Assembly (NCBI GenBank): GCA_040399685.1
Contig: JBBART010000008.1
Span: 100,937-164,936, forward strand
Direction of reading: 5' to 3'
DNA from: CAIQQQ01 sp040399685
GTDB lineage: Bacteria > Pseudomonadota > Alphaproteobacteria > Acetobacterales > Acetobacteraceae
Length of the DNA: 64,000 bases
Below, piece by piece: positions 7,955-16,762 of the stretch. The notes under the pieces are model-generated. The model was not told the origin of the DNA and did no database searches. It saw nothing but the letters and a program-made list of their open reading frames with translations. The position numbers were made by a program, and so were the translations under genes. Numbering within the stretch: position 1 is the stretch's first letter; each line of letters opens with the position of its first letter.

Positions 7955-9802
7955 TCACACGCTGGTTGACGCCACCTCGGCCGGGTGAAGCGCCAGGCAG
8001 ATGCGGCGCAATTCGTCGATCAACAGCGTCTCCTTCTCCAGCAGCGCCGCGGCGGATTGGCGCAGCAAGGGCAATTGTGGCTGCAGGATCGCCTGCGCCG
8101 CGAGGAACGCCGCATCGATCAGCTTGCGCACCGCGACGTCGATGGCGGAGGCGGTGTCCTCGCCATAACGGCGCGGCTCCCATTCCAGCCCCGCCGGAGG
8201 CGTCAGATGCGCCGCGCGCTCGGGCTCGTAGGCCACCTGTCCCAGGCTCGGCTCCATGCCGAACCGCGTCACCATGCTGCGCGCCAGTTCGGTGGCCTTC
8301 ACCAGATCGTCGGCCGCACCGGTGGAGATATCGTCGAAAATGAGCTTCTCCGCCGCCCGCCCGCCCAGCAGCACCGTCATGCGGTTGACGAGTTCCACGC
8401 GCGTCATCAGGAAGCGGTCCTCGATCGGGCGCTGGATCGTGTAGCCGACAGCGCCGATGCCGCGCGGGATGATCGACACCTTCTGCACCGGGTCCATCCC
8501 CGGCAACGCCATGGCCACCAGCGCGTGGCCCATTTCGTGATATGCCACCACCTCGCGCTCATGCGGATTGAGCAGGCGGTTGCGCTTCTCCAGCCCCACC
8601 ACGATGCGTTCCACCGCCTGGGTGAAGTCATTCAACGTCACGGAGTCCGCATTCCGCCGGGTGGCCACGATGGCGGCCTCGTTGACGAGGTTGGCGAGAT
8701 CCGCCCCGGTAAAGCCTGGTGTGAGCGCCGCCACGTCGTCCGCCTTCACCTCAGGCGCCAGCTTGATGCGCTTCAGATACAGCGCCAGAATTTCGCACCG
8801 GCCGCGCCGATCGGGCCGGTCGACCAGAATCTGGCGGTCAAAACGCCCGGCCCGCAGCAGAGCGGGGTCCAGCACCTCGGGCCGGTTGGTGGCGCCCAGC
8901 AGCACCACGCCGCTTTTGGGGTCAAAGCCGTCCAGCTCGGCCAGCAACTGGTTCAGCGTCTGCTCCTTTTCATCGTGCCCCGTCAGCAATCCGGCGCCTC
9001 GCGCCCGGCCCAGGCTGTCCAGTTCGTCGATGAACACGATGGCCGGAGACCGGGCGCGGGCCTGCTCGAACAGATCGCGCACCCGGGCCGCACCCACGCC
9101 CACGAACATCTCGACGAATTCAGAGCCAGACATCGAGAAGAACGGCACGCCGGCCTCACCGGCCACCGCGCGGGCCAGAAGGGTCTTGCCGGTGCCGGGC
9201 GGGCCTACCAGCAGGATGCCCTTCGGAATATGCGCGCCAAGCCGCTGGTAGCTGGCGGGGTCCTTGAGAAACGCCACCACCTCCTGCAGTTCGGCCTTGG
9301 CCTCGTCCACCCCGGCCACGTCGCCGAATGTGACCTTGACGTCGCTTTCGACGAAAATCTTCGCCTTGCTCTTGCCGATCGACAGAAGCTCGCCGCCCAG
9401 CCCGCCCATCACCATGGGCCGCATCAGGAACATCCACAGCACCAGGAAGCCGAGCGTTGGCAGGAACCAGCCCAGCACGCTCTGCAACACCCCCGGCGGC
9501 GGCTGGCCGGCGAAGGTGAGGCCGTCCTTCTGGAGCGACTGGGCCAATGCGGGGTCCACCCGTTCGGTGGAAAAACGTTGTGCCGCGCCGTTTGCCGGTT
9601 CGCGATAGGCCCCGGTGATGAGGGCCGGGCCGATGACGAGGTCATCTACCTTGCCCTGTTGCACAAGCGTCTGGAAGCGGCTGTAGGGAATGGTCTCGGT
9701 TTGATGGCCAAAGGCCGTCAGCAGGTCCTGGATCCAGAAGATCGCCAGCAGCGCCACGATCACATACCAGAAATGGAATTGCTTGCCGTCTTTGACCGCC
9801 AT
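7955..9802 (-). CDS. ftsH: ATP-dependent zinc metalloprotease FtsH
   Basis: This membrane-anchored AAA+ protease degrades misfolded and regulatory membrane proteins. Two N-terminal hydrophobic segments (FWYVIVALLAIFWI and LGFLVLWMFLMRPM) flank a periplasmic part. The AAA module has Walker A GPPGTGKT near residue 199, Walker B IVFIDELDSLGRA and the second region of homology around NRPEVLDPALLRAGRFDR. The M41 zinc site HEMGH is near residues 422-426. The ATG at 9802 is preferred, with GGTGG upstream; a GTG four codons earlier overlaps the upstream gene. The stress-type neighbours (ChaB, esterase fusion) suggest a second, accessory FtsH rather than the housekeeping copy. That is inference. Confidence 0.9.
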   Translation of the reverse strand: MAVKDGKQFHFWYVIVALLAIFWIQDLLTAFGHQTETIPYSRFQTLVQQGKVDDLVIGPALITGAYREPANGAAQRFSTERVDPALAQSLQKDGLTFAGQPPPGVLQSVLGWFLPTLGFLVLWMFLMRPMVMGGLGGELLSIGKSKAKIFVESDVKVTFGDVAGVDEAKAELQEVVAFLKDPASYQRLGAHIPKGILLVGPPGTGKTLLARAVAGEAGVPFFSMSGSEFVEMFVGVGAARVRDLFEQARARSPAIVFIDELDSLGRARGAGLLTGHDEKEQTLNQLLAELDGFDPKSGVVLLGATNRPEVLDPALLRAGRFDRQILVDRPDRRGRCEILALYLKRIKLAPEVKADDVAALTPGFTGADLANLVNEAAIVATRRNADSVTLNDFTQAVERIVVGLEKRNRLLNPHEREVVAYHEMGHALVAMALPGMDPVQKVSIIPRGIGAVGYTIQRPIEDRFLMTRVELVNRMTVLLGGRAAEKLIFDDISTGAADDLVKATELARSMVTRFGMEPSLGQVAYEPERAAHLTPPAGLEWEPRRYGEDTASAIDVAVRKLIDAAFLAAQAILQPQLPLLRQSAAALLEKETLLIDELRRICLALHPAEVASTSV

Positions 9803-9806
9803 GGCG

Positions 9807-10733
9807 TCATCCACCGTATTCGAGGGCCGATGCGCCGACGATGACGCGGGAATAGATCGACAGCGGCCACGCCCGCGCGGTCCGGGATTCTCGTTCGCGG
9901 CCGCGCACCACGCGTTGGCCGCGTGCGGGGCCCTGGGTTTCCGTCACCACCGTTCGCCGGCCTTCCGGCGTGCCGTCGCGATGGAAGAAAATCACCACCC
10001 AGTCGCCCGTGCGCCCGAACTGATGCGCACGGACAGTGTTCGAATACAGCGCCGTGAAATGCCAGCCGCCGCGCTGCGTGTGCAGGATGGGCAGCCAGGC
10101 CTCGCCGCCGGGGTTGAAGCGCTTGGGCGCGATGGTGGGCAGCGTTCCCTGGGTGGCCTTGGTGCGATATTCCTGGTCGACATCGATCAGCAGCGGCACC
10201 GCCGGCTCCTCATCGATCCGCGCTGAAGATGGCCGCGTTCGCGCCAGCATGCTCGCCAGACCGGTGCGGATCATGGCCGCCCGGCGTGCGCCGATGCTGG
10301 GCACGCGTTCCAGCCGGCCGTCATTGGCCGCGATCTCCAGTTCCTCCAAGGTTTCGGCGTGCAGGCTTTCGTGAATTTTTCCTGCCAGATGCGGCCCGAC
10401 GCCCGGAATGGAACTGAACAGGGCCTCCGGTTCGGCACCACCTTCGAGGCGATCAAGGAACGACCACCGTCCGGTTGAGAGCATCTCGGAGATCGCGCCG
10501 GCAATGGATGGGCCGACGCCAGCAATGTCCTCCAGCGCCACATGTCCGCCAACTTCGACGATGGTTCGCAGATCCTTGCCCATCGTCTCGATCACGTCCG
10601 CCGCCCGTCGGTATGCGCTCACACGAAACGCGTTGGCCTCCTGCAGGGCCAGCAACGACGCGGCCTCGCGGAGCCGACCGGCGACCCAGGCATTGTCGCG
10701 GTTGCTGGGTGAAGGGGTGACAGCCTCAGGCAT
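9807..10733 (-). CDS. Helix-hairpin-helix DNA-binding protein, PolX N-terminal-like
   Basis: The first half resembles the N-terminal region of X-family DNA polymerases: an 8-kDa-like helical segment (REAASLLALQEANAFRVSAY) followed by helix-hairpin-helix repeats (LEDIAGVGPSIAGAI, FSSIPGVGPHLAGKI, LERVPSIGARRAAMI). The polymerase palm and PHP domains are absent. The second half, about 180 residues, is unlike PolX and contains a block with WHFTALYSNTVRAHQ and WVVIFFHRDG. A role in DNA binding or repair is plausible but unproven. The ATG at 10733 follows GGAACGAAG; two ATGs at 10751 and 10754 are alternatives. It lies directly upstream of ftsH and may share its transcript. Confidence 0.75.
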   Translation of the reverse strand: MPEAVTPSPSNRDNAWVAGRLREAASLLALQEANAFRVSAYRRAADVIETMGKDLRTIVEVGGHVALEDIAGVGPSIAGAISEMLSTGRWSFLDRLEGGAEPEALFSSIPGVGPHLAGKIHESLHAETLEELEIAANDGRLERVPSIGARRAAMIRTGLASMLARTRPSSARIDEEPAVPLLIDVDQEYRTKATQGTLPTIAPKRFNPGGEAWLPILHTQRGGWHFTALYSNTVRAHQFGRTGDWVVIFFHRDGTPEGRRTVVTETQGPARGQRVVRGRERESRTARAWPLSIYSRVIVGASALEYGG

Positions 10734-11160
10734 GCTCTTCGTTCCAATCATCATCGGTGCGCACGCCCGTTGATGGCGCTGTCCAGGGAGAGATTTTTCG
10801 GACCATTGGTCTTGCGAACAGCGTTCAATGCGTTGCGCGATATGGCGATCCGTGGGGAAAGTATGGCCGAGGTAACAACGCCAGATGCGTGGCCGGACAG
10901 CATCCGCCTTCTCCCCCCCCCCTGATCTTGTTGTTGGTGTGCGTGGGTGTTGCATTTTAAATAGACTTGCTGCGTTGGCTCAGGTCAACATTGTCAAAGC
11001 ATTGAATTTGCTTAATTTATACATAAGTATAAGTTCAAATTTTCGTAAACAGACGAACTATACATTTGGGTAACCGGGGCGAAGTTCGCCCAGAAACATG
11101 TGTCCATGAACATGTGTCCAGAAACACCGGCAACTGAACGGTGGCGCTGCGACTGTCGCG
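10734..11160. other. Intergenic region with A+T-rich core (about 10960-11070)
   Basis: No convincing gene is seen. The part from 10960 to 11070 is clearly A+T-rich against the surrounding GC-rich sequence and could carry the promoter of the minus-strand HHH-ftsH genes. Short frames here have no recognisable product. Confidence 0.5.
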
Positions 11161-11415
11161 TCAGTCCCCGTCAGGAATTTTAATATTGTGCGGCGGACGA
11201 CGCGTTTCCCTGCAAACGCGCTGTCGGGAATCTTGCAATGTGTGCGTCGCCAGAAGCCAGTGGCGGTGATGCGCAATGGCTCTGACGGGTTGACGTTCTG
11301 GCTCCGCACAGCAGAGCCTGCCCCAGAGCCGGCGCAACCCGACCAAGGCGGCCACTGACACAGCGGCCATTAAAAGCCGGTGGAACAGCCGCACGCCGAG
11401 ATCCCAGACCTTCAC
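11161..11415 (-). pseudogene. Cytochrome b561-like N-terminal remnant
   Basis: From a GTG at 11415, 8 bp after the trxC stop, the minus strand reads VKVWDLGVRLFHRLLMAAV. This is very like the first helix of cytochrome b561-family proteins (VWDLPVRLFHW...). The resemblance fades after about residue 30 and the frame ends after 84 residues, while about 220 residues and further histidine-bearing helices would be expected. I read this as a decayed or truncated copy. The opening resemblance could also be chance. Confidence 0.5.
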
Positions 11416-11423
11416 GCCGCCCG

Positions 11424-11870
11424 TTATCTGTTTGGCGCTGCAGCCGGCAGATGCGTGCGCGCCCAGCGTGTGATGGCCTCCGCACTTTGCGCGCCAGCGC
11501 TTTGCGCGATCAATTTGGTGGTGTGAAACAACAACAGCGCCGGAATGCCGCGCACCTGATAGCGACTGGCGATGTCGGGTGCTTCGTCCACATTGAGCTT
11601 CAGCAGGCGCACATCCGGCTCAAGCTGCAACGCCGCCTTTTCAAACATCGGCGCCACGGTGCGGCAGGGGCCACACCATGGCGCCCACATATCCACCAGC
11701 ACGGCAATGTCATTGCGTCGCAGGTGCTTGTCGAAACCCGCCGCATCCACCGCACTCGGTTGGCCCGTGAACAGTTTTTCATGACAAACGCCGCATTTCG
11801 CGGCTGCCGCCGGACGGTCCGGCGGCAGCCGGTTCACACCGCCGCACTGGGGACAGACAACATGGGACAT
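11424..11870 (-). CDS. trxC: Thioredoxin TrxC (thioredoxin 2)
   Basis: This 148-residue cytoplasmic disulfide reductase has the N-terminal zinc site of thioredoxin 2: CPQC at Cys6/Cys9 and CGVC at Cys26/Cys29. The catalytic WCGPC has cysteines 66 and 69, and the cis-proline segment reads GIPALLLF. The zinc-bearing N terminus separates TrxC from TrxA; in known bacteria TrxC is linked to oxidative stress. The gene stands alone with its own upstream gap. The cytochrome b561 remnant follows on the same strand. Confidence 0.93.
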   Translation of the reverse strand: MSHVVCPQCGGVNRLPPDRPAAAAKCGVCHEKLFTGQPSAVDAAGFDKHLRRNDIAVLVDMWAPWCGPCRTVAPMFEKAALQLEPDVRLLKLNVDEAPDIASRYQVRGIPALLLFHTTKLIAQSAGAQSAEAITRWARTHLPAAAPNR

Positions 11871-11948
11871 GGACCTTATTGGCTCCTGGGGATGTCACGC
11901 TCATCAATGATTGAGCAATGCCCCTTGTTCCACGTCAAATCTTGCGGT

Positions 11949-13121
11949 TCATGCCCTCTCGATCCAGTCCGGTGACAGCCGCACATGCTTGATCGCCTGC
12001 CGGAAATAGGTGAACGCGACATGGATCTGTCCATCCGCCGTCTCGATCACACTTGGGTATGACAGTTCCCGGTTCAGCTTTTCGCGGGAGTTGTTGGTCA
12101 GGCAGAGACCGTCGCCGATCTCGACATTGCGCATCATCCCCCAGCTTCGGCCGGAATCCGACGAGATCGCCAACGTCATCGGCGCACGCGGCGCACCCCA
12201 GAACGCCGAACGCTCCGGCGCCACCACGGGCGCTGCGGCGTCGGTTCCATCGTCTTCCAGATCATCATACAGCGACACCCGGCGCGCCGTCGCATCCAGG
12301 GCGCTGGAATGGTTGAACACCAACGCCAGTCGCCCCGAGCCAAGACGCACGGCCTGGATGGAGGAATTGTTGTTCGGCAGGCTGGTCGCCTCCGGCACGC
12401 TCCATGTCCCCCCGCCATCGGTCGAGCGGCTCAGATAGATATGGTCCGCCCAACGGCTGCGGAACACGGCCGCAAGACCCTCGTCCGTCTCCACGATGCA
12501 CATATGCACGCAACCGAGACTGCCCGGCACCGCATGGCGGCTCCAGGTGGCGCCGCCATCATTGGAAATCCGAACTTCGCTCACATCCTGCTCGCCACCC
12601 CATTTCGTGCCTGGCTGCGTGCGGCACAGGAACACCGGCAGCAGCCAGTCTCCATTCGCCCGCAGCAATGGGGGCTGGCGCACGAAAGTGCCTGGCGCGT
12701 CGATCAGCGTGCGCACGGGCCCCCAGCTTGCGCCTTCATCATCGGACACCCGGCATTTGACCAAGGCCGTTTCCTGGTTGCCGGACATCTGTGACGTGAA
12801 CAGCAGCCACAGCTTGCCATCTGGCCCATAGGTGAGGATGGGATTCTGCTCCGAACGGGTCATGTCGTCTGACAGCCGCACCGGCTCCGACCAACGATCG
12901 TTGCCAGCTTCAAGCCGGGAGAAATACGGCGAGATATCGGGAATGCCTTCCTGGGTGCCGCCGAACCAGACACAGGCGAGGTCGCCGTTGCGCAGCTCGA
13001 TCAGGTTGGCCGCATGGTTCTGCACGCAAGGTGACGGCAGATACGCATCTGTGCGCCCAACCTCGGTGGCGTGTGGGCGGGGGATGCCGTCCAGGCGGAG
13101 GGCGATTTGCTGGTCGGGCAT
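11949..13121 (-). CDS. Sialidase-like (BNR-repeat) glycosidase family protein
   Basis: This 390-residue six-bladed propeller-type protein has several Asp-box (S-x-D-x-G-x-x-W) elements: SDDEGASW, SNDGGATW, STDGGGTW and SSDSGRSW. It matches exo-alpha-sialidase-like proteins found in rhizobia and relatives. There is no signal peptide from the chosen ATG at 13121, so a cytoplasmic role or unusual export is likely. A longer in-frame start would read into the A/T-rich palindromes upstream and is unlikely to be translated. The neighbouring SsuABC-type importer, IclR regulator and DapA-like aldolase suggest participation in a catabolic pathway. True sialic acid use is not supported, because NanE/NanK-type genes are not seen. 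Confidence 0.8.
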   Translation of the reverse strand: MPDQQIALRLDGIPRPHATEVGRTDAYLPSPCVQNHAANLIELRNGDLACVWFGGTQEGIPDISPYFSRLEAGNDRWSEPVRLSDDMTRSEQNPILTYGPDGKLWLLFTSQMSGNQETALVKCRVSDDEGASWGPVRTLIDAPGTFVRQPPLLRANGDWLLPVFLCRTQPGTKWGGEQDVSEVRISNDGGATWSRHAVPGSLGCVHMCIVETDEGLAAVFRSRWADHIYLSRSTDGGGTWSVPEATSLPNNNSSIQAVRLGSGRLALVFNHSSALDATARRVSLYDDLEDDGTDAAAPVVAPERSAFWGAPRAPMTLAISSDSGRSWGMMRNVEIGDGLCLTNNSREKLNRELSYPSVIETADGQIHVAFTYFRQAIKHVRLSPDWIERA

Positions 13122-13168
13122 TTTTGAAGTTCCTGGGATGTGCATTTCGGGGGATTCAGGAGGAAGGC

Positions 13169-13287
13169 CTTCTTTTTCTGAAGAAAAAGAAGCAAAAAGA
13201 CTTTCAGTCATTGTCTGTATTCGGGTATTTGCCGAACATCGCACTCCAATGGATGATGTTTTTTGGTTCTTTTTTTCAAAAAAGAAC
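13169..13287. repeat. Two A/T-tract palindromes in an intergenic repeat-like segment
   Basis: Two hairpins sit between the sialidase and IclR genes. An 11-bp perfect palindrome (CTTCTTTTTCT, 2-base gap) lies at 13169-13192. A 10-bp one (GTTCTTTTTT, 2-base gap) lies at 13266-13287. Base composition differs sharply from neighbouring genes. They may be terminators for the IclR-side operon or parts of a dispersed intergenic repeat; I recall similar FFFSKKN-type spurious translations from Acetobacteraceae, but cannot check. Confidence 0.5.
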
Positions 13288-13322
13288 AACCGCTTCCCTC
13301 ATCAAAAAACTCTTAAAGTCTA

Positions 13323-14129
13323 CTAATTCCGAACCTGGGCCACAGCACCGAACGACATCCGAACGGCTTGGGTAAGCTCGGCGGCGATCCCTTGCACCAC
13401 CGGTGCCACGTTCTGTATGAAATCCTCCAGGCTCATGCGTGCGGCACTGACGGTGGCGCTGATGCCGGCGATGGGCGCGCCGTCTGCATCGAGCACCGCG
13501 GCCGCCACGGTGCGGAGGCCGTAGGCGTTCTCGCCGTCCGACACCGCATATCCGCGCTTGTGGACGAGCGCGAGGCGGTTCATCAGCTCGTCGATATCGG
13601 TCAACGTGCGTTCCGACAGGCGCACGCGGTTGCTGCGGCGAAGAACGTCCTCGGCCTTGTCGGGCGGCAGATGAGCGAGCATGGCGTGGCCGAGGGCCGC
13701 CCCATAGGCGCCGGTGCGCGAGCCGGTGCGGCGGTCGAGATTGATCTTCAAATCGCTCTGCACACGCTCGACATACACAACATCGGTGTCATCGAGCATG
13801 CCAAGCGAGGCGGCGTCCACCATGTCCGGCACCAGTTCGGCCAGAAGTGGTCTGGCCAGCAGTTTGAGATCGGCGCGGGCGAGGGAGGTGTAGCCGAGTT
13901 CCAGGCATTTCAGCGTCAGCCGATAGCGCCGGCTGTGCGGCACATTGGCCAGATAGCCAAGCAGGCACAGCGTGTTGACCAACCGGAACGAAGTGCCACG
14001 ATCCAGCCCGGCACGCACGGCGACCTCGGTGATGGTCAGCTCCGGCAGAGAGATGTCGAACGCCCGCAGCACCGCAAAGACCTTCGCCACCGATTGCACG
14101 ATGTTCTTGGGGTTGTCGTCTGTCGCCAT
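13323..14129 (-). CDS. IclR-family transcriptional regulator
   Basis: This 268-residue protein has an N-terminal winged helix-turn-helix (residues about 8-70, LTITEVAVRAGLDRGTSFRL) and an IclR effector-binding domain (about 80-255), including GYAVSDGENAYGLRTVAA. The ATG at 14129 is preceded by GAAGGGG. It is the last gene of the minus-strand operon ABC ATPase-permease-binding protein-SDR-IclR, so it probably controls its own operon. The two GTTCG/CGAAC dyads in the 17.6-17.8 kb gap, at the head of this operon and of the divergent catabolic operon, are its best candidate operators. Confidence 0.88.
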   Translation of the reverse strand: MATDDNPKNIVQSVAKVFAVLRAFDISLPELTITEVAVRAGLDRGTSFRLVNTLCLLGYLANVPHSRRYRLTLKCLELGYTSLARADLKLLARPLLAELVPDMVDAASLGMLDDTDVVYVERVQSDLKINLDRRTGSRTGAYGAALGHAMLAHLPPDKAEDVLRRSNRVRLSERTLTDIDELMNRLALVHKRGYAVSDGENAYGLRTVAAAVLDADGAPIAGISATVSAARMSLEDFIQNVAPVVQGIAAELTQAVRMSFGAVAQVRN

Positions 14130-14146
14130 GATGATCGCCCCTTCGT

Positions 14147-14857
14147 CTATAATGATGCGCCGCCGCAGATGGTGATCTGCTGGCCGGTGATCGCCGCCGC
14201 AAGGGGAGAAAGCAGGAAAGCGACCAGTGCCGCCACTTCTTCCGGCTGCACCAGCCGCCCGATGGGTGGCAGGCGGGGCTTGGCGGGGCCACGGCTTGGG
14301 TCGGTCAGCATCGGCGTGTCGGTGGCGCCAGGGGCTACCACATTGACCGTGATGCCGCGCGGCGCCAGTTCCATCGCCCAGGACCGCGCCATGCCCACCA
14401 TGGCGGCCTTGGTGGCGGCGTATTGGCTTTTGCCGGGCGAACCGCTGCTGGTGCGCGAGCCGACCATCACAATCCGCCCGCCTGCCGCCATCAAAGGGGC
14501 CAGGTGATTGACCAACCGCTCCGGCACCGCGACATGCAGCCGCCACATCGAACCGAGACCATCCGGGTCAAGCCCGCCGAGATCACCGGAACGCAGGAAA
14601 CCAGCTGCATGCACGAAGGCATCGACCGGCCCGACATCCGCAATCGCGCCCAACCCGGCATCGGGTTGGGTCAGATCGACCTGGACCGATTTCACGCCAG
14701 GGATATCCAGCGGCACCGGACGGCGTGCCAGGCCGGTCACGCGCCAGCCTTGCGCCGCGAGGGTGGCGACGATGGCAAGCCCGATCCCCGAGCTTGCCCC
14801 CGTGACCATGGCGTGGCGGCCGCCGTCCTGTGCGTCAGCCGGCATAGGACTTGGCAT
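14147..14857 (-). CDS. SDR-family NAD(P)-dependent oxidoreductase
   Basis: This classical short-chain dehydrogenase of 236 residues has the dinucleotide motif TGASSGIG at 19-26, a catalytic Tyr146/Lys150 (YAATK) with an upstream serine near 134-137, and the C-terminal GGASL end. It overlaps the binding-protein gene upstream by 23 bp and is 17 bp from the IclR gene. It therefore belongs to the import/regulation operon and probably oxidises or reduces the imported compound or an intermediate. The substrate is unknown. Confidence 0.88.
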   Translation of the reverse strand: MPSPMPADAQDGGRHAMVTGASSGIGLAIVATLAAQGWRVTGLARRPVPLDIPGVKSVQVDLTQPDAGLGAIADVGPVDAFVHAAGFLRSGDLGGLDPDGLGSMWRLHVAVPERLVNHLAPLMAAGGRIVMVGSRTSSGSPGKSQYAATKAAMVGMARSWAMELAPRGITVNVVAPGATDTPMLTDPSRGPAKPRLPPIGRLVQPEEVAALVAFLLSPLAAAITGQQITICGGASL

Positions 14858-15911
14858 CGCTGGCGATCTTGGCTGCGTCGAAGCTGTTGATCTCGTCGAT
14901 TAGGTCGTTGGTGTAGAAGCCAGACAGATCGCTTATCTTGTAGCCGAACACCTGTGCCTCCTGGCGGAACTCCTCCGGGTTTATCTTGCCGATCTTGCCG
15001 TCTGGGTATGGCGATTTGTAGAGCTGGATGCGCCGGGCAATGCCCTGCACCACGGATTTCACCGCATCCTCGGTGGAACTGCCGCGCGGCGCGGTTTCGG
15101 GGTACATCTTCAGGAACGCCCGGGCACCTGCTTCGGGGCTGGCCAGCATGAAGGTGGACGCCTTCGCCACGGACCTGCCGAGACCGACCGCCAAAGCACG
15201 TTCCTTCTCGATGAACGGCTTGCGCGCGGTCAGGAACTGGCCGCCGATCATCGGCAGATTGGCCGGGCGAGCAACGATGCGGATGGCGATGTTGGCCGAT
15301 TCAATTAGCCCGAACCCGGTGTCGTAATAGGCAAGGGCGTCGATCGCATCACGCTGCATGGCAACGCCGGCCTGGATGCCGTTGCCGACGGCGATCCATT
15401 TCACGTCAAGATCTGGGTCGATCCCCATAGTCTTGAGGATGTTGCGCGTGACCGGATATTCGGTGCTGCCGAAATCGGACACGCCGACGCGCTTGCCCTT
15501 CAGATCGGCATAGGACTTGATATCCGAGCCGGGCTTCACCGCCACGTCCCACTTATAGGGATAGGTGTATTCGTAGAAGTTCAGCGCGCCCTGCCACTCG
15601 CCCTTGGCCAGCAGAGGCAGCCCGAATGACGGCACGCCGATGCCGATATCCACATCGCCCTTGTCGATGGCGATCTGCACGTTGGCGTTGGTGCCAAGCG
15701 CCGCCGGGGCGATGGTGAAGCCTTCTTCCTTGTTGTAGCCAAGCGCCTCGCCGATCAGCGTGCTGATGACGGCAGGCCCCATGGCCTTGAGGCCAACACC
15801 GAATTTCAGCGGCCGCAGGCCTGCCGCACCGGCCTGGCGCGAACCTGCCGCGAGGGCGGCAGCGAAGGCGCTGCTGGCGAGCATGAAGTGGCGACGTGTG
15901 ACATCACGCAT
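14835..15911 (-). CDS. ABC transporter substrate-binding protein, SsuA/TauA (NMT1) type
   Basis: This 358-residue periplasmic protein has an N-terminal twin-arginine-like signal (RDVTRRHFMLASSAFAAALAAG), followed by the mature domain beginning near LKFGVGLKAMGP. The fold family (NMT1/SsuA-like) binds sulfonates, nitriles, thiamine precursors or aromatic acids. The start at 15911 follows AAAGGAC with good spacing. It lies 23 bp downstream of the permease gene. It works with the permease and ATPase encoded just upstream to import a small organic compound. Ligand not determinable. Confidence 0.85.
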   Translation of the reverse strand: MRDVTRRHFMLASSAFAAALAAGSRQAGAAGLRPLKFGVGLKAMGPAVISTLIGEALGYNKEEGFTIAPAALGTNANVQIAIDKGDVDIGIGVPSFGLPLLAKGEWQGALNFYEYTYPYKWDVAVKPGSDIKSYADLKGKRVGVSDFGSTEYPVTRNILKTMGIDPDLDVKWIAVGNGIQAGVAMQRDAIDALAYYDTGFGLIESANIAIRIVARPANLPMIGGQFLTARKPFIEKERALAVGLGRSVAKASTFMLASPEAGARAFLKMYPETAPRGSSTEDAVKSVVQGIARRIQLYKSPYPDGKIGKINPEEFRQEAQVFGYKISDLSGFYTNDLIDEINSFDAAKIASDAKSYAG

Positions 15912-15934
15912 GGACGTGTCCTTTCCGGATCTTG

Positions 15935-16762
15935 TTATTTTTTGCCGCGATTGGCCCAATGGACCACGCGATGTTCCAGCTTGCGCACGCCGGTGTGGAG
16001 GAGGATGCCCAACGTGCCGAGGATGACGAGGGCCGCGAACACGCCGGCCACATCGGTCACGGCCTGGGCCTGGGTGATCACCACGCCCATGCCCTGCTGG
16101 GCGCCGAGGAATTCGGCCACGATGGTGCCGAGCAGCGCATAGACCACCGCCATGTCGAGGCCCGCGAAGATGAACGGTGCGGCATGTGGCAGCTTCACCA
16201 GGCGATAGGTTTCAAACCGCGTGGCCGAGAGCGAGCGCATGAGATCCAGCTTTTCCGGCTCCACAGAACGCAATCCGGTAAAGCTGTTGATCAGGATGGG
16301 AAAGAACGCCAGCAGCGCCGAGATGGCGATCTTGGAGCCATCGCCGAAACCGAACCAGATGACGATCAGCGGCGCAATCGCCACCTTCGGCAGGCTTTGC
16401 AGCGCGAACGCATACGGCATCAGGATCTTCTCGGCCGTGCGGAATTCCGCCATCACCGAACCGAGAATCATGCCAAGGCCAGTGCCGATCAAAAAGCCCA
16501 GTGCGGCGTTCTTCAACGAGCCCCAGAGCGGCAAATAATAGCCGAGCGGACTGGCAGGATTGACCGCGATGCCGGACCACAGCGCCCGCACAACCGCCTG
16601 TGGCGACGGCAGGATGTAGGCGGGTACGTCCAGGAACCGCACCGCCGCGAACCAGCCGGCCAGCAGCACGAAGAATCCGAGGCTCGCCAGCAACGACCCG
16701 TTGGCCTGCGCAGGCCGCTTGCGGCGCACGGGTGCGGCCATGGTGGTTGTAAAAGCGCTCAT
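15935..16762 (-). CDS. ABC transporter permease, SsuC/TauC type
   Basis: This 275-residue inner-membrane permease has about six hydrophobic segments. The binding-protein-dependent transport signature is visible around the cytoplasmic loop before PHAAPFIFAGLDMAVVYALL. Sequence and length match SsuC/TauC/ThiX-type permeases. It overlaps the ATPase gene by four bases and precedes the binding protein, giving the order ATPase-permease-binding protein. It forms the membrane channel of the same importer. Confidence 0.9.
   Translation of the reverse strand: MSAFTTTMAAPVRRKRPAQANGSLLASLGFFVLLAGWFAAVRFLDVPAYILPSPQAVVRALWSGIAVNPASPLGYYLPLWGSLKNAALGFLIGTGLGMILGSVMAEFRTAEKILMPYAFALQSLPKVAIAPLIVIWFGFGDGSKIAISALLAFFPILINSFTGLRSVEPEKLDLMRSLSATRFETYRLVKLPHAAPFIFAGLDMAVVYALLGTIVAEFLGAQQGMGVVITQAQAVTDVAGVFAALVILGTLGILLHTGVRKLEHRVVHWANRGKK

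Noticed and set aside
7985..9844. Long plus-strand frame opposite ftsH
   Set aside because: It is fully antisense to a strongly recognisable FtsH with all catalytic motifs.
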